Below, piece by piece: positions 56,001-64,000 of a stretch of DNA of 64,000 bases. Numbering within the stretch: the first letter of the stretch is position 1; each line of letters starts with the position of its first letter. The notes beneath the pieces were generated by a model. That model worked only from the letters and a program-made list of their open reading frames with translations, was not told the origin of the DNA and ran no database searches. The translations under genes were made by a program, and so were the position numbers. The DNA is from Angiostrongylus vasorum. Lineage: Eukaryota; Nematoda; Chromadorea; Rhabditida; Metastrongylidae. The stretch is taken from NCBI GenBank assembly GCA_018806985.1, contig JADANN010000457.1, positions 1,116,001 through 1,180,000 on the forward strand, given 5' to 3'.

Positions 56001-59000
56001 AGACTAACCTTTTCACATTAGGTAAGTTACTACTATTTTTCGACTGTTTCAGTCGTGATCCACTACAAGATAAATCGTCAACACGAGAACAGCAACCACC
56101 TTCCAGAGCACAGTCTAAATTGAAAAAATTTATAAGCATCGACTGCAGAATAAGCGAACGTCTCTAAGTACTAAGATCTTATAGAGGCAAACAATCACCG
56201 TATATACTACTGTCCGAATGGCTCATCTTAATGTCAAATGTGATGTCTTCTTCTTCAATATACAGTTTACACTCCGAGTTTGGCTTAAATAACCTGTCAT
56301 GGTGTTGTAAACGATGGTGATCGCTATCATAAGACGGCTTTGTAGACTCGGTTACTGTTGAAAAAACTTTGGTTTCATCTGGCGTTGTCGACAAAACACG
56401 ACTGCAACTAAACAAAAAGCATTTGCTAGACGAATTTATATTCACATCAAGGCATACGCGCTGGACAATGACCTGCTCTTTCTGCTTTAAACAAACGTAC
56501 CTCAACTCGCCATGAATTTTAATTGGAATAAAAACCACTGGAATATACAGAAGTCCGCCTACAACTTAGAAGTCCTATGATCTTACCATAATCAAATCAC
56601 GAATTTTAGTGTTTAAAAAATCCTTTTGCCTTATTGACACTTATCTCGAGAATTGGCTAATTAAACAAGTGGTGTCACATTTCTTAGGGTGAAACGATGC
56701 GCTGCTGGTTGCTGTCAGACTTGAATAAAAAATCTTTGTTGTTTCGATAACTTTTTTATAGTGTCAATTCTCATCGAAAAAACCAGAACACCTTGATAAT
56801 CTAAAACATATCAGAATTAACCTTGCGTTCAATGTTTCAACAGCTTCGTCTCTTAAATCGCATTCATAATCACTGCATTGATGTAATGGAGATGGCGTGT
56901 CTTGGGTTTCTTCACCTACTTCGAATGTTGAATGACCCGGATTTGATGACTGAGATGGAGAAATCCCTAAACATCATAGATGCTAGATGAATAACACAAT
57001 TCTAGCCACTCTTTTATTAAGTTCAATTAACTTGTCTTCAAGCTTTTTAAAGGATAAAATAACCACTGCACACACAATTACAATTTTTATCATTGCAGTT
57101 GAAAATCCGTGGGACTCCCTCACTGAAAAATACATAACGAACTAGCTTCAAAGCTATGTGATCCTTTCCCTAGTGAAGGCGAGCGGGTTTGACGTAGTCT
57201 AAAAGCTACTTTGTATGTCCTGGTTTATTTATAAACTTACAATAGGTTGTTTTTAAAAAAAACTTTATTCTGGATAACGTCTCGGTGATATCAGGTAGAG
57301 GAACTGGCAGATGTAGTCAGTTCGTTCCAAAACGAAAACCGCCCCGTATAAAAGCATATATCAGCTAATATTAGTTCGATGGCAGCACGATGTACTGTCA
57401 TCAAGAGAAAAAAAGGAAAAAAGAACAAACAATTTTGTTGAAAAGGACTCCGACTCAACTGGATTAATAGCGGTCATTGAAGATCTAATGTCTCTACTTG
57501 ACAACCTTCATGGACTATGTAACAAATTCGCAACTTGGATACCAACACTCTCTGGCAATATTTTTTGCTTTTTACTTCTACACGACCGGTCTTCCATAAC
57601 TGTTGTAGAGATTCCAGCAGTTCTTGCATTCAATCTGTTTCTTCGCATTCTTCACCTACGAAAAGGTCTTCCTAGTTTTTTGCATATAGGTTATTCGGCT
57701 TCGTGGAGACCTGAGGTAGCCGAGCTAAAGCGTTACTACTTGGATTGCACAGAGTGGACTTTTCCCAGACAAGTCTGGGCCCCACTACAATTGTTCTACC
57801 CGCTCCCTATAACAATAATACCATTAAGGTGAAGAAGAAAGTTCTTAACGTGACATTATCAGACCGAAACTGTAGGACAACACTTTCGCGAACGTCGTAG
57901 GGAAACTAAACAAGGCAAACATAAACAAACAAGTAACACACTAAAACAAGATGCAACCAAAATGATGCTGAGATATTTGCAGAACTCTGGACTGCAGGTA
58001 CCCCCGGTGGGAAACGAACGCGCTATTACTCTTTCCGGGCGCTAATGTGTCATAGAAATCACTGATCGATAGGAAACTAGCTAAGAGATATGCGAAACGG
58101 ACCCCCTTGGTGTGTTGGTGAACGCGTTAGCCCCTGGAAAGGGCGTTTATTCTCCACCGCAGGCACCTGCAGTCCAGAGTTCTACAAATACCTCAGCATC
58201 ATTACGGTTGTATTTCACATAATACGCTGTCGTGAAAAATTGTAATAGGCAGGAAATAAAAAATATTGTAGTTGAAACAAGATATTTGGGTTAAACTCGA
58301 TGACCAGATAGTTCTTCCTCGTTTTCGTGATGAAATTTTTCTTATATCGTCATAGTGAAATTTTTCTTATATCGTCATAGATTAACCATTCGGAACGACA
58401 GCTGGACGACTTCGACAGTGCACGTGAAACGATTGATTAACGGTTCAAATTAGAGCAAGAGATTCCAGGATCGACTTTCTATTAACCTCGGCATTGGAAT
58501 GTGAATGCGTCGTTTTCTTTCTCAGCAATCGCGAGGTTGTTAAACAGCATACATTTACTTCCATAGAAAAACACACAATACAATACAACAGTAGCTGACG
58601 TTTCGGCAGTATCGCCTTCTTCAGAGCCGCTTTTTTTTACGTGCCTTCCAATGACAGTCATCAACCTTATGCGATTATAATCAGCTGTTCTAATCTTCAT
58701 CATTGGAAGGCACATAAAAAAAGGGGCTCTGAAGAAGGCGATACTGCCGAAACGTCAGCTACTGTTGTATTGTACTGTGTTTTTCTATGGAAGTAAATGT
58801 ATGCTGTTCAACAACCTCGCGACTGCTGAACAAGAAAACGACGCATTCATAGAGCAAGAGATGTTCAAGAAAAGTGGTTTTGGTTCCTGATGCTCCAATC
58901 ACACTTAACGGAAAAACCTTCAAATGCTCTAGCTACGGGTATCTGAAACCAACATGATGAAAAAAATGCGTTAATTAAACAGTGTGGTCCCCAAAGCACC

Positions 59001-62000
59001 CAACCCGAGCCAGAATCGACCTGAGAAGCACTGGTCCCCATCTGCAGCAAGCAGATGCGGCCGCATACCGCCGCTTGACCAGGAAAGTGCAGACGGATCG
59101 ACGTTATCCCTCTCCCCAAAGAGAGGAATAGGGTCTTAACAACATGAAGAATTTACCGTCTGTGCTGAGCAAGCAGCGAGCAGCTTGAAGAGCGTACAGT
59201 AGCATCGAGGATGAAGCTTGGATGAAAAAAAACGTGCTGTGTTCATGTGCAATTCCACAGTTTCCCCTGCGCTATCGCATGTCTTCGAAACCTCGATGCA
59301 AACAAGCAAAAGAGACTAAAAGTATGATGCTAGGAAAGTCTTGTACCCTACAAATGAGAAAAGCGAACCGAAGTTCTGACCTACGTCGACTATCAAATAG
59401 TACCTAAGTAAACGCGCATATAAGCATTGAAGATCAAACAGAGCAGACATGTGATACCTCATAAGAACTAACTGAGGTACGCTATCTGGCACTCGTGGAT
59501 AGGGAAACCAATTCCCAAACATGAAGGAGACCCCTACAATGCTTTATTTTTTGGTGTACAGTAGAAAAAAGTACACAAAAAGAAATGTGAACGTTAAAAA
59601 AAGACTACAGGAATCAACCAACCGATACCACTTGTCTGGCTACCACCTCCTTTTACAGCTAGATAGTCAAAGCGATTCCGTTGCCTTGACGGACTAACTG
59701 GAGGAGAACACGCAGAAGATGAACTAATGTTTGAGGACGATATTTTCAAGACGGATGATGTAGTTTTGCTGCGTTTTTTTCGGAAACGCTCGCGTTTCGT
59801 CCCATCGTCTCTGTAAAGACAGTGAATATAGGAAAGAAAAAGACTTATAATATACCTCACATGGAACGGGAAATTCTCTTGCATGCAGCTTAGTTGTCAG
59901 AATACAGTTTTCAAATACCAACCTCAGGCGAAAATGTTGATCAATTCCACGCTCAGCAATGCTCATAATATCTTTCAAAGCTTTCTTTAAACTGTTTGCG
60001 CGTCCAACAAGTTGGTCACGCTTTCGTCGCTCCTCACTTGCGCTACCTAAAAAATGATGTCCCATGTAGGGGTGCACGTGTTCCATAATTACGACAAAAC
60101 ACTAACGCTCATCATCTTCTGGTTCAAATCCACTTTCTTCCATCCTATTCTCTTCAATACTTAAAGATTTCATGAGCACATCTAGCTTTTGCAAAAGAGT
60201 AGAGCATTTCTCGGTAAAAGGATCGTTCGACAATCGACCAGCTTCTTTTTCCCATTGTTCAACTTTAGTATACGTTACTGCTATACTTTCAATCAATCCG
60301 CGTACAGTTTCACATAGCGATTTTACGGCTTTAAAGACGTCTCCAGGATCATTTGCTTCCATTACAGCTCGCACATTCTTCAAGACAGTATCCTTATACT
60401 CTCGAACAGCAGCTGCTTGAGGACCTTCGACTGAGAGCACACTCCAACGATCCAACATACGAGTGTGTGCACGCTCAAATGTTCGTATGAGCTGAGGTAA
60501 CTGTGTATCATCATAAAATGCATGTCCCCATCCAAGTACACGAGCCAAGTCATTACCCGTGCCGATTGGAAGAATGGCCAATTGACACCTGTTATGCAAT
60601 CCTAGTCGATCGAACGCCCCCAGTACCCACCCAACAGTGCCATCACCACCACAAACAAGCACTCGAAAACAATCAAAGGAATCAAAAAACGAGAGTGCGA
60701 AATCTGGTCCAGTGACTATAATGTCGAAAACCTGCAGTGGATTGAGCAAACGCTTGAACTTCCGAATCATACGCTGACCTTGATTGTCACCTGATTTGGA
60801 GTTCACGAGTACAAGTAAAGGTGAGCCGCCACCACATTCTCCACCTAGTCAAAAAAAATTTCTAGATATCTTAAGAAATTGCTCAGTAACAAAAGTAGAG
60901 AACAGTGTCCGACAACTTGAACAAACCAATAGCATCTGCTCGGATATCTGCTAAGCCTTCTTCACTAACACCTCTAACGGCAAGCGGTGGTAAAACAGAA
61001 AGAGAAGTTGCGCCAAGCGAACACCCTCGCCCAAGTTGGGGAAGACAAGAAGAATGAACGCAGCAAGCACACCATAAACAGCGCCAATCCTTGAACAAAA
61101 AAGGCATGGATTACCAAGGGATTTATTGTAATCAAAGCAGTCTTTTTTGGGATAAATGTAAGTCACTTACAGTTAATTTAAGAACGGATCCGCAAACTTT
61201 TTCGCAAACTAAACATTTGGAGGACATAGCAAGATTACCTTCAACCCACTGATGAGCAACTATCGAATTCTAGAATAAAAAGGTATTCGAGATGGAAAAC
61301 AGCGGCATAAAGCACTTTTTAACACTTTTAAAAACAGATCTTCATTTTAATTTAATCTGGATACGAATAATCAATATCTTCCTGCACTGGTAAATTAGAG
61401 GCTGCTACAAAACTTTATTGCAAATTTTTTCTCCTGCAAAAATTTCACTCTGGATAACGTCTCGGCGTCCTTACCTCCAACAGAGCAAGAACGATTCTTG
61501 GTGAGTGTTCACAGCCGTTGATTTCGTTCGGTGTTTTACTCCGCTGAAGTCGATTCGACTCGATTAATGAACGGCTGTGCACACTCGATTCGAGTGATCG
61601 TGGCTCTGAAGGCGAAGGCTCCAAAAGGTTTGTAACACGAAAGTTTTGCAACAACTCCTTGTTAGCTTACCAATACACCAAGACACTTCTCAACGTCGGA
61701 GTTCAAACCAAAAAGGCTGAGGTGGTATGGGTGAATGGAAGCACAAGAAAACAAATGAACGAATCCAAGAAAGCATTTAAGCCACCTCTAACCTCAGGAT
61801 TTAAGTAACGAAGGTGGCTGGGAATTGTACATTCGACTGTCCATTTGCACCGTTCCACAATTTTGTTCATACACTTCTTGTGAGCTTTCATTTTGCATAC
61901 TGAAATATACTTCAGGTCGGGTACACATAATTATAGGTTTTAAACCTTGAAACATAACAGATTTTCTGGGCCTGTATAAGTTGTTAGTTTTAACACACTC

Positions 62001-63769
62001 GCAACGAAATGCATTAATTTCAATGCGCATGGTTCCGTAAGTAGTCACATTTCACCTCAGAATGAACTTTATTAATTGAGTAAACCAACGGGATCTACCT
62101 ACAAGATGTAATTTCCTCACTCTCCTAAAATTGAATTCTGACTTTTTACCATTCACAAAACAAACGTTCCGTTCTTTTAAGTCTAGACTTTTTTGATAAC
62201 AAAAGCAATTCAACAAACGATAATTTGTTCAGCAGGACTATATTTCGTCTCCAATGTAATTGTCTTTCGGCTGATCAGCTTGCAGGGAATTTCGAAAAAG
62301 TAAATCTTATTTCCATCTACAAGAATTCTAATTCCAAACAAATTTAAAATTTCTAGGATATTTTTTAAAAAATTACATTTGCTCTGAAGGCTACAGAGTA
62401 TGTACGTTAGTTCTCATGTAGTTCCTCTAATTTTTTAAGTGCTCTAACTATCGAAAAGTCAGCTTTGTCGTAAAATCGTTAGTGCACCTAGGGTTCTATT
62501 GTGAGTAGCGGGAGAACAGAAAAAGCACCCATCAAGATCTACCTTCTGATGTTGAATTCTAACCGAAAAAGCTGCTTTATAGTACTAATAAAATAAATCT
62601 CGCCCCTAGGACGATTTAAAAGTGAAACAGTTATGGAATACGCGTGCGTATCACTAATGATTTACTCTAAAAAATCAGATCAAGAATTACTTTCACAAGA
62701 CCACCCGTGCCAAGTCAGACCAGAAAGCTTTTCTCGACAGAAATTGCAGAATGCTGGCCGACGATGATTCATCTAAAATATCAGACTTTTATTTATAAAA
62801 AGTGACACTTGAAACATAAACCAAAGCTCAATGACGGAAAAAATGATGATGATGGGCTAGTTCGATTTTGCTCATGAAAGTGGTGAACAAAAAAGTCACC
62901 TGGTTCCATTGATGAACACCTGATGTTCCTTCTAGCATAGCGTCAACGGCACAGCCCTAGAATAACAGCACATAGAAGAGTCCATGACTATCAGTGGTAT
63001 CAAAATTCAAAACAATCCATCATTAAAACCAAAATGCTGAAATATTCGCAAAACTTGGACCCCAGGCCAGATCGAACCACGATTATTCCTTTCGGGGGCT
63101 CACGTATTACACACTGCACCACGTAAGCCCTCCCCTTGCGTTTCTCTCGGCTAGTTTTCACGTAACGCTGTCATCAGCAATCCATCACTATTTACAATAA
63201 AATTCTGCAGACTTCACTAACGCAAACGTGGTACAACTTCTCTAAACATCAGATATCGTAAGGAAATACGAACAAACTAATTACTAAATTGTTCATTTAT
63301 TACTCCCAGCCCAAGAAGGTTGAACGAAACTAAACAGTTGGATCTGAAATAGAATTCTGAGAAAAACAACTAGAATTCTATGTACCCACTTTGTCAAGGC
63401 AACAAGTGAAAGGTTACAATGACCTACGGCGAGGACACTAAAGGTAAGATAAGTCGCTAAATTAGGGTTCAAAATGGAAGCAGAGTACCAAAATGCGGAT
63501 TTAAAAAGACAAGAGTGACTAATATGGAGAAAGGAAAGGCGTCTGCCTTACAAAAAACAATTCAAAACCTTAAGTGAGGGGCAGAATTGTTGAAGATTTG
63601 GATAAAATGGAAGAGCACACTCTATAGATGGTAAAGAAAAAATGACTGAGAAGGAAGAAAAACATTTGAGACCTACTTTTTTCAGGTGTCCTCTGCTTTA
63701 TAGCTAAAAGAGATTGTCGCCATTGATCCATTGCTTCTAAGAGACTGAACTGCATGGACCATGCACAAT
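40967..63769 (-). CDS. Type II diacylglycerol kinase (delta/eta class), 5'-truncated by the window (23 exons)
   Basis: Minus-strand exons in transcript order: 63677-63769, 62900-62956, 62691-62772, 61793-61899, 61475-61657, 61171-61269, 60972-61089, 60107-60844, 59923-60046, 59647-59810, 56822-56966, 56199-56407, 56009-56114, 55794-55907, 54898-55139, 52457-52563, 52255-52389, 51870-51953, 46907-47143, 44938-45105, 43365-43542, 42977-43149, 40967-41107. They total about 3.8 kb of coding sequence. All phases agree except the first junction. Domain order PH, C1a, C1b, DAGK catalytic, DAGK accessory, SAM is that of DGK delta/eta (about 1,200 residues in mammals). The enzyme phosphorylates diacylglycerol to phosphatidic acid, ending DAG signalling; the SAM domain mediates oligomerisation. 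In C. elegans this class is represented, to my recollection, by dgk-4. Start codon and part of the PH domain are beyond 64,000. Confidence 0.95.
41975..42345 (-). repeat. Dispersed repeat family C (minus copy)
   Basis: Contains taccaggacggtggtggacc and cgacacccaggaacacctta, the reverse complement of the family landmarks. It lies in the last DGK intron. Confidence 0.7.
43365..47143 (-). CDS. DGK C-terminal helical region (3 exons)
   Basis: Exon 46907-47143 (79 codons) begins [14 protein letters not shown], equal to the RAFESTLKSWEDKQ block of vertebrate DGK delta, and continues with [15 protein letters not shown] and [14 protein letters not shown]. Exon 44938-45105 (56 codons) reads [18 protein letters not shown] then NRLEDHFGW. 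Exon 43365-43542 reads [18 protein letters not shown] then a basic stretch [20 protein letters not shown] immediately before the SAM domain, comparable with the Lys/Arg-rich KFRLVTKFKKEK stretch of the mammalian enzyme. Phases 0, 0, 1. Confidence 0.9.
44025..44125. repeat. (TA)n microsatellite with gcatata/catgtg interruptions
   Basis: TA tract flanked by gtatgtatgcatat and tgtacacacatgtgcatat; in the DGK intron 43,543-44,937. Confidence 0.95.
44490..44620. repeat. Polypyrimidine (TTTC/TTCC-rich) tract
   Basis: About 130 bases almost purely T and C on the plus strand (purine on the DGK-sense strand). Confidence 0.9.
45700..46640 (+). mobile_element. RTE-clade LINE fragment, 3' part
   Basis: Broken frames include [21 protein letters not shown], then [15 protein letters not shown] and [20 protein letters not shown]. 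These are the post-RT C-terminal motifs of RTE elements (RKRAAW..F; AHLFDST..PAL; W.GH.MR..D.RWT). Stops are frequent. It lies in the DGK intron 45,106-46,906, antisense to the gene. Confidence 0.8.
47144..51869 (-). other. 4.7 kb DGK intron
   Basis: Carries the RTE element (49,070-51,650). The stretch 47,144-48,800 is AT-rich with no recognised feature apart from a block near 48,060 (accatgcgcattgatttcaa) also seen near 13,999 and, inverted, near 62,010. Confidence 0.55.
49070..51650 (+). mobile_element. RTE-clade non-LTR retrotransposon, frameshifted
   Basis: Endonuclease pieces from about 49,320 ([21 protein letters not shown]), [36 protein letters not shown] and [14 protein letters not shown] (APE catalytic GDFN). 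RT pieces from 49,911 ([98 protein letters not shown]). The C-terminal motif is [23 protein letters not shown] replaces the usual F/Y-A-D-D. There is an internal deletion between endonuclease and RT and at least two frameshifts. Inactive; in the DGK intron, antisense. Confidence 0.92.
51870..55907 (-). CDS. DGK accessory domain (5 exons)
   Basis: Exon 55794-55907 reads [20 protein letters not shown]; exon 54898-55139 reads [20 protein letters not shown], then [18 protein letters not shown] and [10 protein letters not shown]. Exon 52457-52563 reads [17 protein letters not shown]. Exon 52255-52389 (45 codons) reads [15 protein letters not shown] then [16 protein letters not shown]. Exon 51870-51953 (28 codons) reads [18 protein letters not shown] then [10 protein letters not shown]. 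All are signature blocks of the DAGK accessory domain in the correct order, and all phases fit. Confidence 0.95.
52680..53065 (-). repeat. Dispersed repeat family C (minus copy)
   Basis: Carries ccaggacggtggtggatcct and gacacccaggaacacctccc. In the DGK intron between accessory-domain exons. Confidence 0.7.
53075..53230 (-). repeat. Foldback-family copy, joined to repeat family C
   Basis: Minus copy ending tgcaaatatctcaacacc; abuts a family-C repeat at 52,680-53,065, so one inserted next to or into the other. Confidence 0.6.
55245..55625 (+). repeat. Dispersed repeat family C
   Basis: Carries cagcaaggtctcccaagctg and aaaccaataccaggatccac; in the DGK intron 55,140-55,793. Confidence 0.7.
56009..60046 (-). 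CDS. DGK inter-domain linker (5 exons: 59923-60046, 59647-59810, 56822-56966, 56199-56407, 56009-56114)
   Basis: This region separates the catalytic and accessory halves, as in all type II DGKs. Exon 59923-60046 reads [20 protein letters not shown], matching the [14 protein letters not shown] block of vertebrate DGK delta. Exon 59647-59810 has a basic run ([12 protein letters not shown]) that could act as a nuclear or membrane-binding patch, followed by a Ser-rich stretch. The next three exons ([54 protein letters not shown]) are Ser/Thr/Asp-rich with no domain and were accepted because all five phases fit (2, 1, 2, 1, 2). Likely a phosphorylation-rich regulatory linker. Introns here contain foldback, hammerhead-like and RTE fragments. 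Confidence 0.82.
57945..58262. repeat. Inverted foldback-family pair with deleted core
   Basis: Plus end (gatgctgagatatttgcag) at 57,963 and minus end (tacaaatacctcagcatcat) at 58,185, with shortened cores; in a DGK intron. Confidence 0.65.
58331..58380 (+). repeat. Perfect 25-base tandem duplication
   Basis: The unit beginning tgaaatttttcttat and ending cgtcatag occurs twice back to back with no mismatch. Confidence 0.95.
58591..58630 (-). ncRNA. Hammerhead ribozyme-like motif, inverted partner
   Basis: The minus strand reads gcggctCTGAAGA, GGC-loop-GCC, GAAACGTC, agctac: identical boxes to the plus copy 100 bases away. Confidence 0.55.
58723..58765 (+). ncRNA. Hammerhead ribozyme-like motif, best copy
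   Basis: Core box CTGAAGA at 58,729-58,735, stem II GGC (58,737-58,739) with GCC (58,746-58,748), then GAAAC (58,749-58,753) and GTC ending at 58,756, the expected cleavage site. Stem I pairs agcggct-like upstream bases with agctact downstream. An extra A precedes stem II and stem III is only ACGU, which is self-complementary and could work in a dimer as reported for short hammerheads of retroelements. Activity not established. Confidence 0.55.
58860..59480 (+). mobile_element. RTE-clade LINE fragment
   Basis: Frames give [18 protein letters not shown], equal to the FTLNG..I.ECSSYVYLG motif of RTE elements, and [16 protein letters not shown], equal to the LRSSDLR motif. It directly follows the hammerhead-like inverted pair. 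Confidence 0.7.
60107..60844 (-). CDS. DGK catalytic-domain exon
   Basis: The exon begins [23 protein letters not shown], the conserved start of the DAGK catalytic domain. The nucleotide-binding motif [10 protein letters not shown] is at 60,650-60,621, followed by [19 protein letters not shown], the second glycine-rich signature. It runs to MLDRWSV, then enters a poorly conserved helical region ([32 protein letters not shown]) and an acidic end (EPEDDE). All catalytic glycine and aspartate residues are intact, so an active kinase is expected. At 738 bases it is the largest exon of the gene. Confidence 0.97.
60972..61269 (-). CDS. DGK C1b domain (2 exons)
   Basis: Exon 61171-61269 reads [19 protein letters not shown] then [14 protein letters not shown]. 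Exon 60972-61089 reads [15 protein letters not shown] then [20 protein letters not shown]. The order H...C-x2-C...DWRCLWC...VH-x2-C...C matches the extended second cysteine-rich domain of DGKs, including the conserved DWRCLWC core. Exon phases are 0, 0 and 1, leading directly into the catalytic exon (G plus GT). Confidence 0.93.
61475..61657 (-). CDS. DGK linker exon between C1a and C1b
   Basis: A 61-codon exon, phase 0 to 0, reads [19 protein letters not shown] then a Ser/Arg-rich stretch ([18 protein letters not shown]) and ends IVLALLE. Vertebrate DGK delta/eta have only a short connection (about 20 residues) here. Being in phase at both ends, it could be an optional cassette. The Ser- and Arg-rich content suggests phosphorylation sites but none is diagnostic. 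Acceptor acaag is weak; donor gtaagg is good. Confidence 0.75.
61793..62956 (-). CDS. DGK C1a zinc-binding domain (3 exons)
   Basis: Exon 62900-62956 ends GVHQWNQ, exon 62691-62772 reads [18 protein letters not shown] then LTWHGWSCE, and exon 61793-61899 reads [19 protein letters not shown]. Joined, they give the full C1 spacing H-x12-C-x2-C-x13-C-x2-C-x4-H-x2-C-x7-C, with every zinc ligand present. The middle exon was located by this pattern and its phases (0 to 1) fit exactly. C1 domains of DGKs bind diacylglycerol weakly or not at all and help in localisation and folding. Confidence 0.93.
63025..63200 (+). repeat. Diverged foldback-family copy
   Basis: Starts aaaatgctgaaatattcgca and retains the gtaagcc...ctcggctagtttt block; related to the 52,035-52,210 copy. 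Confidence 0.5.
63677..63769 (-). CDS. DGK PH-domain C-terminal exon
   Basis: The frame reads [18 protein letters not shown] then [12 protein letters not shown]. The tryptophan within an amphipathic helix after a beta strand is the closing helix of a PH domain, as in the EDWISSLKSV segment of vertebrate DGK delta. The acceptor is atttcag, the donor gtaggt. It ends after six A residues in phase 1, while the next exon (62,900-62,956) must be read in phase 0. One A fewer would fix the frame, otherwise a short exon is missing between 62,957 and 63,676. The rest of the PH domain should lie just outside the window. Confidence 0.75.
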
Positions 63770-64000
63770 CTGAAATAATGACGAATACAATTTTTTAGTT
63801 AAGGGAGCAGTGCACAACAAGATAAAGACGGTTACAACAAAGGCCAGTGAAGTAAGTGGTTGTGGAAAGCTCAATGCATCAATGCAAAGCTCCACACATC
63901 ACTGACCAATGTGGGAGTGTCGTAGACGCCTACAAAGTTCGACAACGAAACATCTCACACAAACGCCGTCAACAGAGAGCATGTATTTCAAGAACCATAT

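Larger units (their letters stand above)
58480..58870. mobile_element. Inverted pair of hammerhead-bearing repeats
   Basis: A minus copy (58,480-58,665) and a plus copy (58,700-58,865) meet tail to tail around a spacer of about 35 bases (catcaacctt to tcatcattgg). Both have intact CTGAAGA and GAAAC boxes. Penelope terminal repeats are known to occur in inverted arrangements; no RT or endonuclease remains between these two. Located in the DGK intron 56,967-59,646. Confidence 0.75.

Noticed and set aside
57488..57832. 114-codon plus-strand frame in a DGK intron
   Set aside because: No homology, no splice or start context, and antisense to a gene whose intron boundaries are well supported.
1..64000. 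CRISPR arrays, bacterial operons or phage-like systems
   Set aside because: No regularly spaced short direct repeats; the window is an intron-rich eukaryotic chromosome.

Overview
The window looks like a piece of a nematode chromosome. Introns mostly begin GT and end TTTCAG or similar, they are long and packed with dispersed repeats, and the mobile DNA is mariner, RTE-type LINE, Penelope-like and tRNA-derived SINE material. A strongylid (hookworm-like) worm is the best guess, but that is an inference; no species marker is present. All coding models below were assembled by hand by matching reading frame, splice sites and exon phase.

Layout. (1) Plus strand, about 0.8-21.2 kb: the 3' part of an unconventional myosin-18 gene, from the C-terminal end of the motor through converter, neck and the long coiled-coil tail (17 exons, about 890 codons in the window). 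(2) Plus strand, 24.1-39.7 kb: a large Ser/Pro/Glu/Lys-rich exon with a 78-residue tandem repeat, then a TRIM-like coiled coil, then a beta-propeller (NHL-like) C-terminus ending at 39,681. The phase at 21,170 also fits the exon at 24,091, so it is open whether (1) and (2) are one transcription unit, neighbouring genes, or an operon. (3) Minus strand, 63.8-41.0 kb: an almost complete type II diacylglycerol kinase (DGK delta/eta class): PH C-terminus, C1a, C1b, catalytic domain, accessory domain and C-terminal SAM domain, 23 exons, about 1,270 codons. Its 5' end lies beyond the window. The plus-strand and minus-strand genes converge across 1.3 kb (39.68-40.97 kb).

Mobile DNA sits almost entirely in introns: two mariner relics (10.15-10.93 kb minus; 32.06-32.88 kb plus), a Penelope-like element with reverse transcriptase and GIY-YIG endonuclease remains (35.5-37.9 kb), an RTE-clade LINE (49.07-51.65 kb) plus two RTE fragments, several tRNA-derived SINEs, a foldback/MITE family that repeatedly occurs as inverted pairs, and six hammerhead-ribozyme-like motifs tied to Penelope-type repeats.

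How the genes relate: myosin-18 and type II DGK are both conserved animal genes acting at actin and membrane signalling, but nothing in the sequence shows a shared pathway here. The most unusual items are the hammerhead-like/Penelope repeats (one inserted in the endonuclease domain of another), two consecutive GC-AG introns in the myosin motor region, the tandem-repeat exon lying between myosin tail and propeller, and an in-frame TAG exactly at an exon end in the propeller gene.
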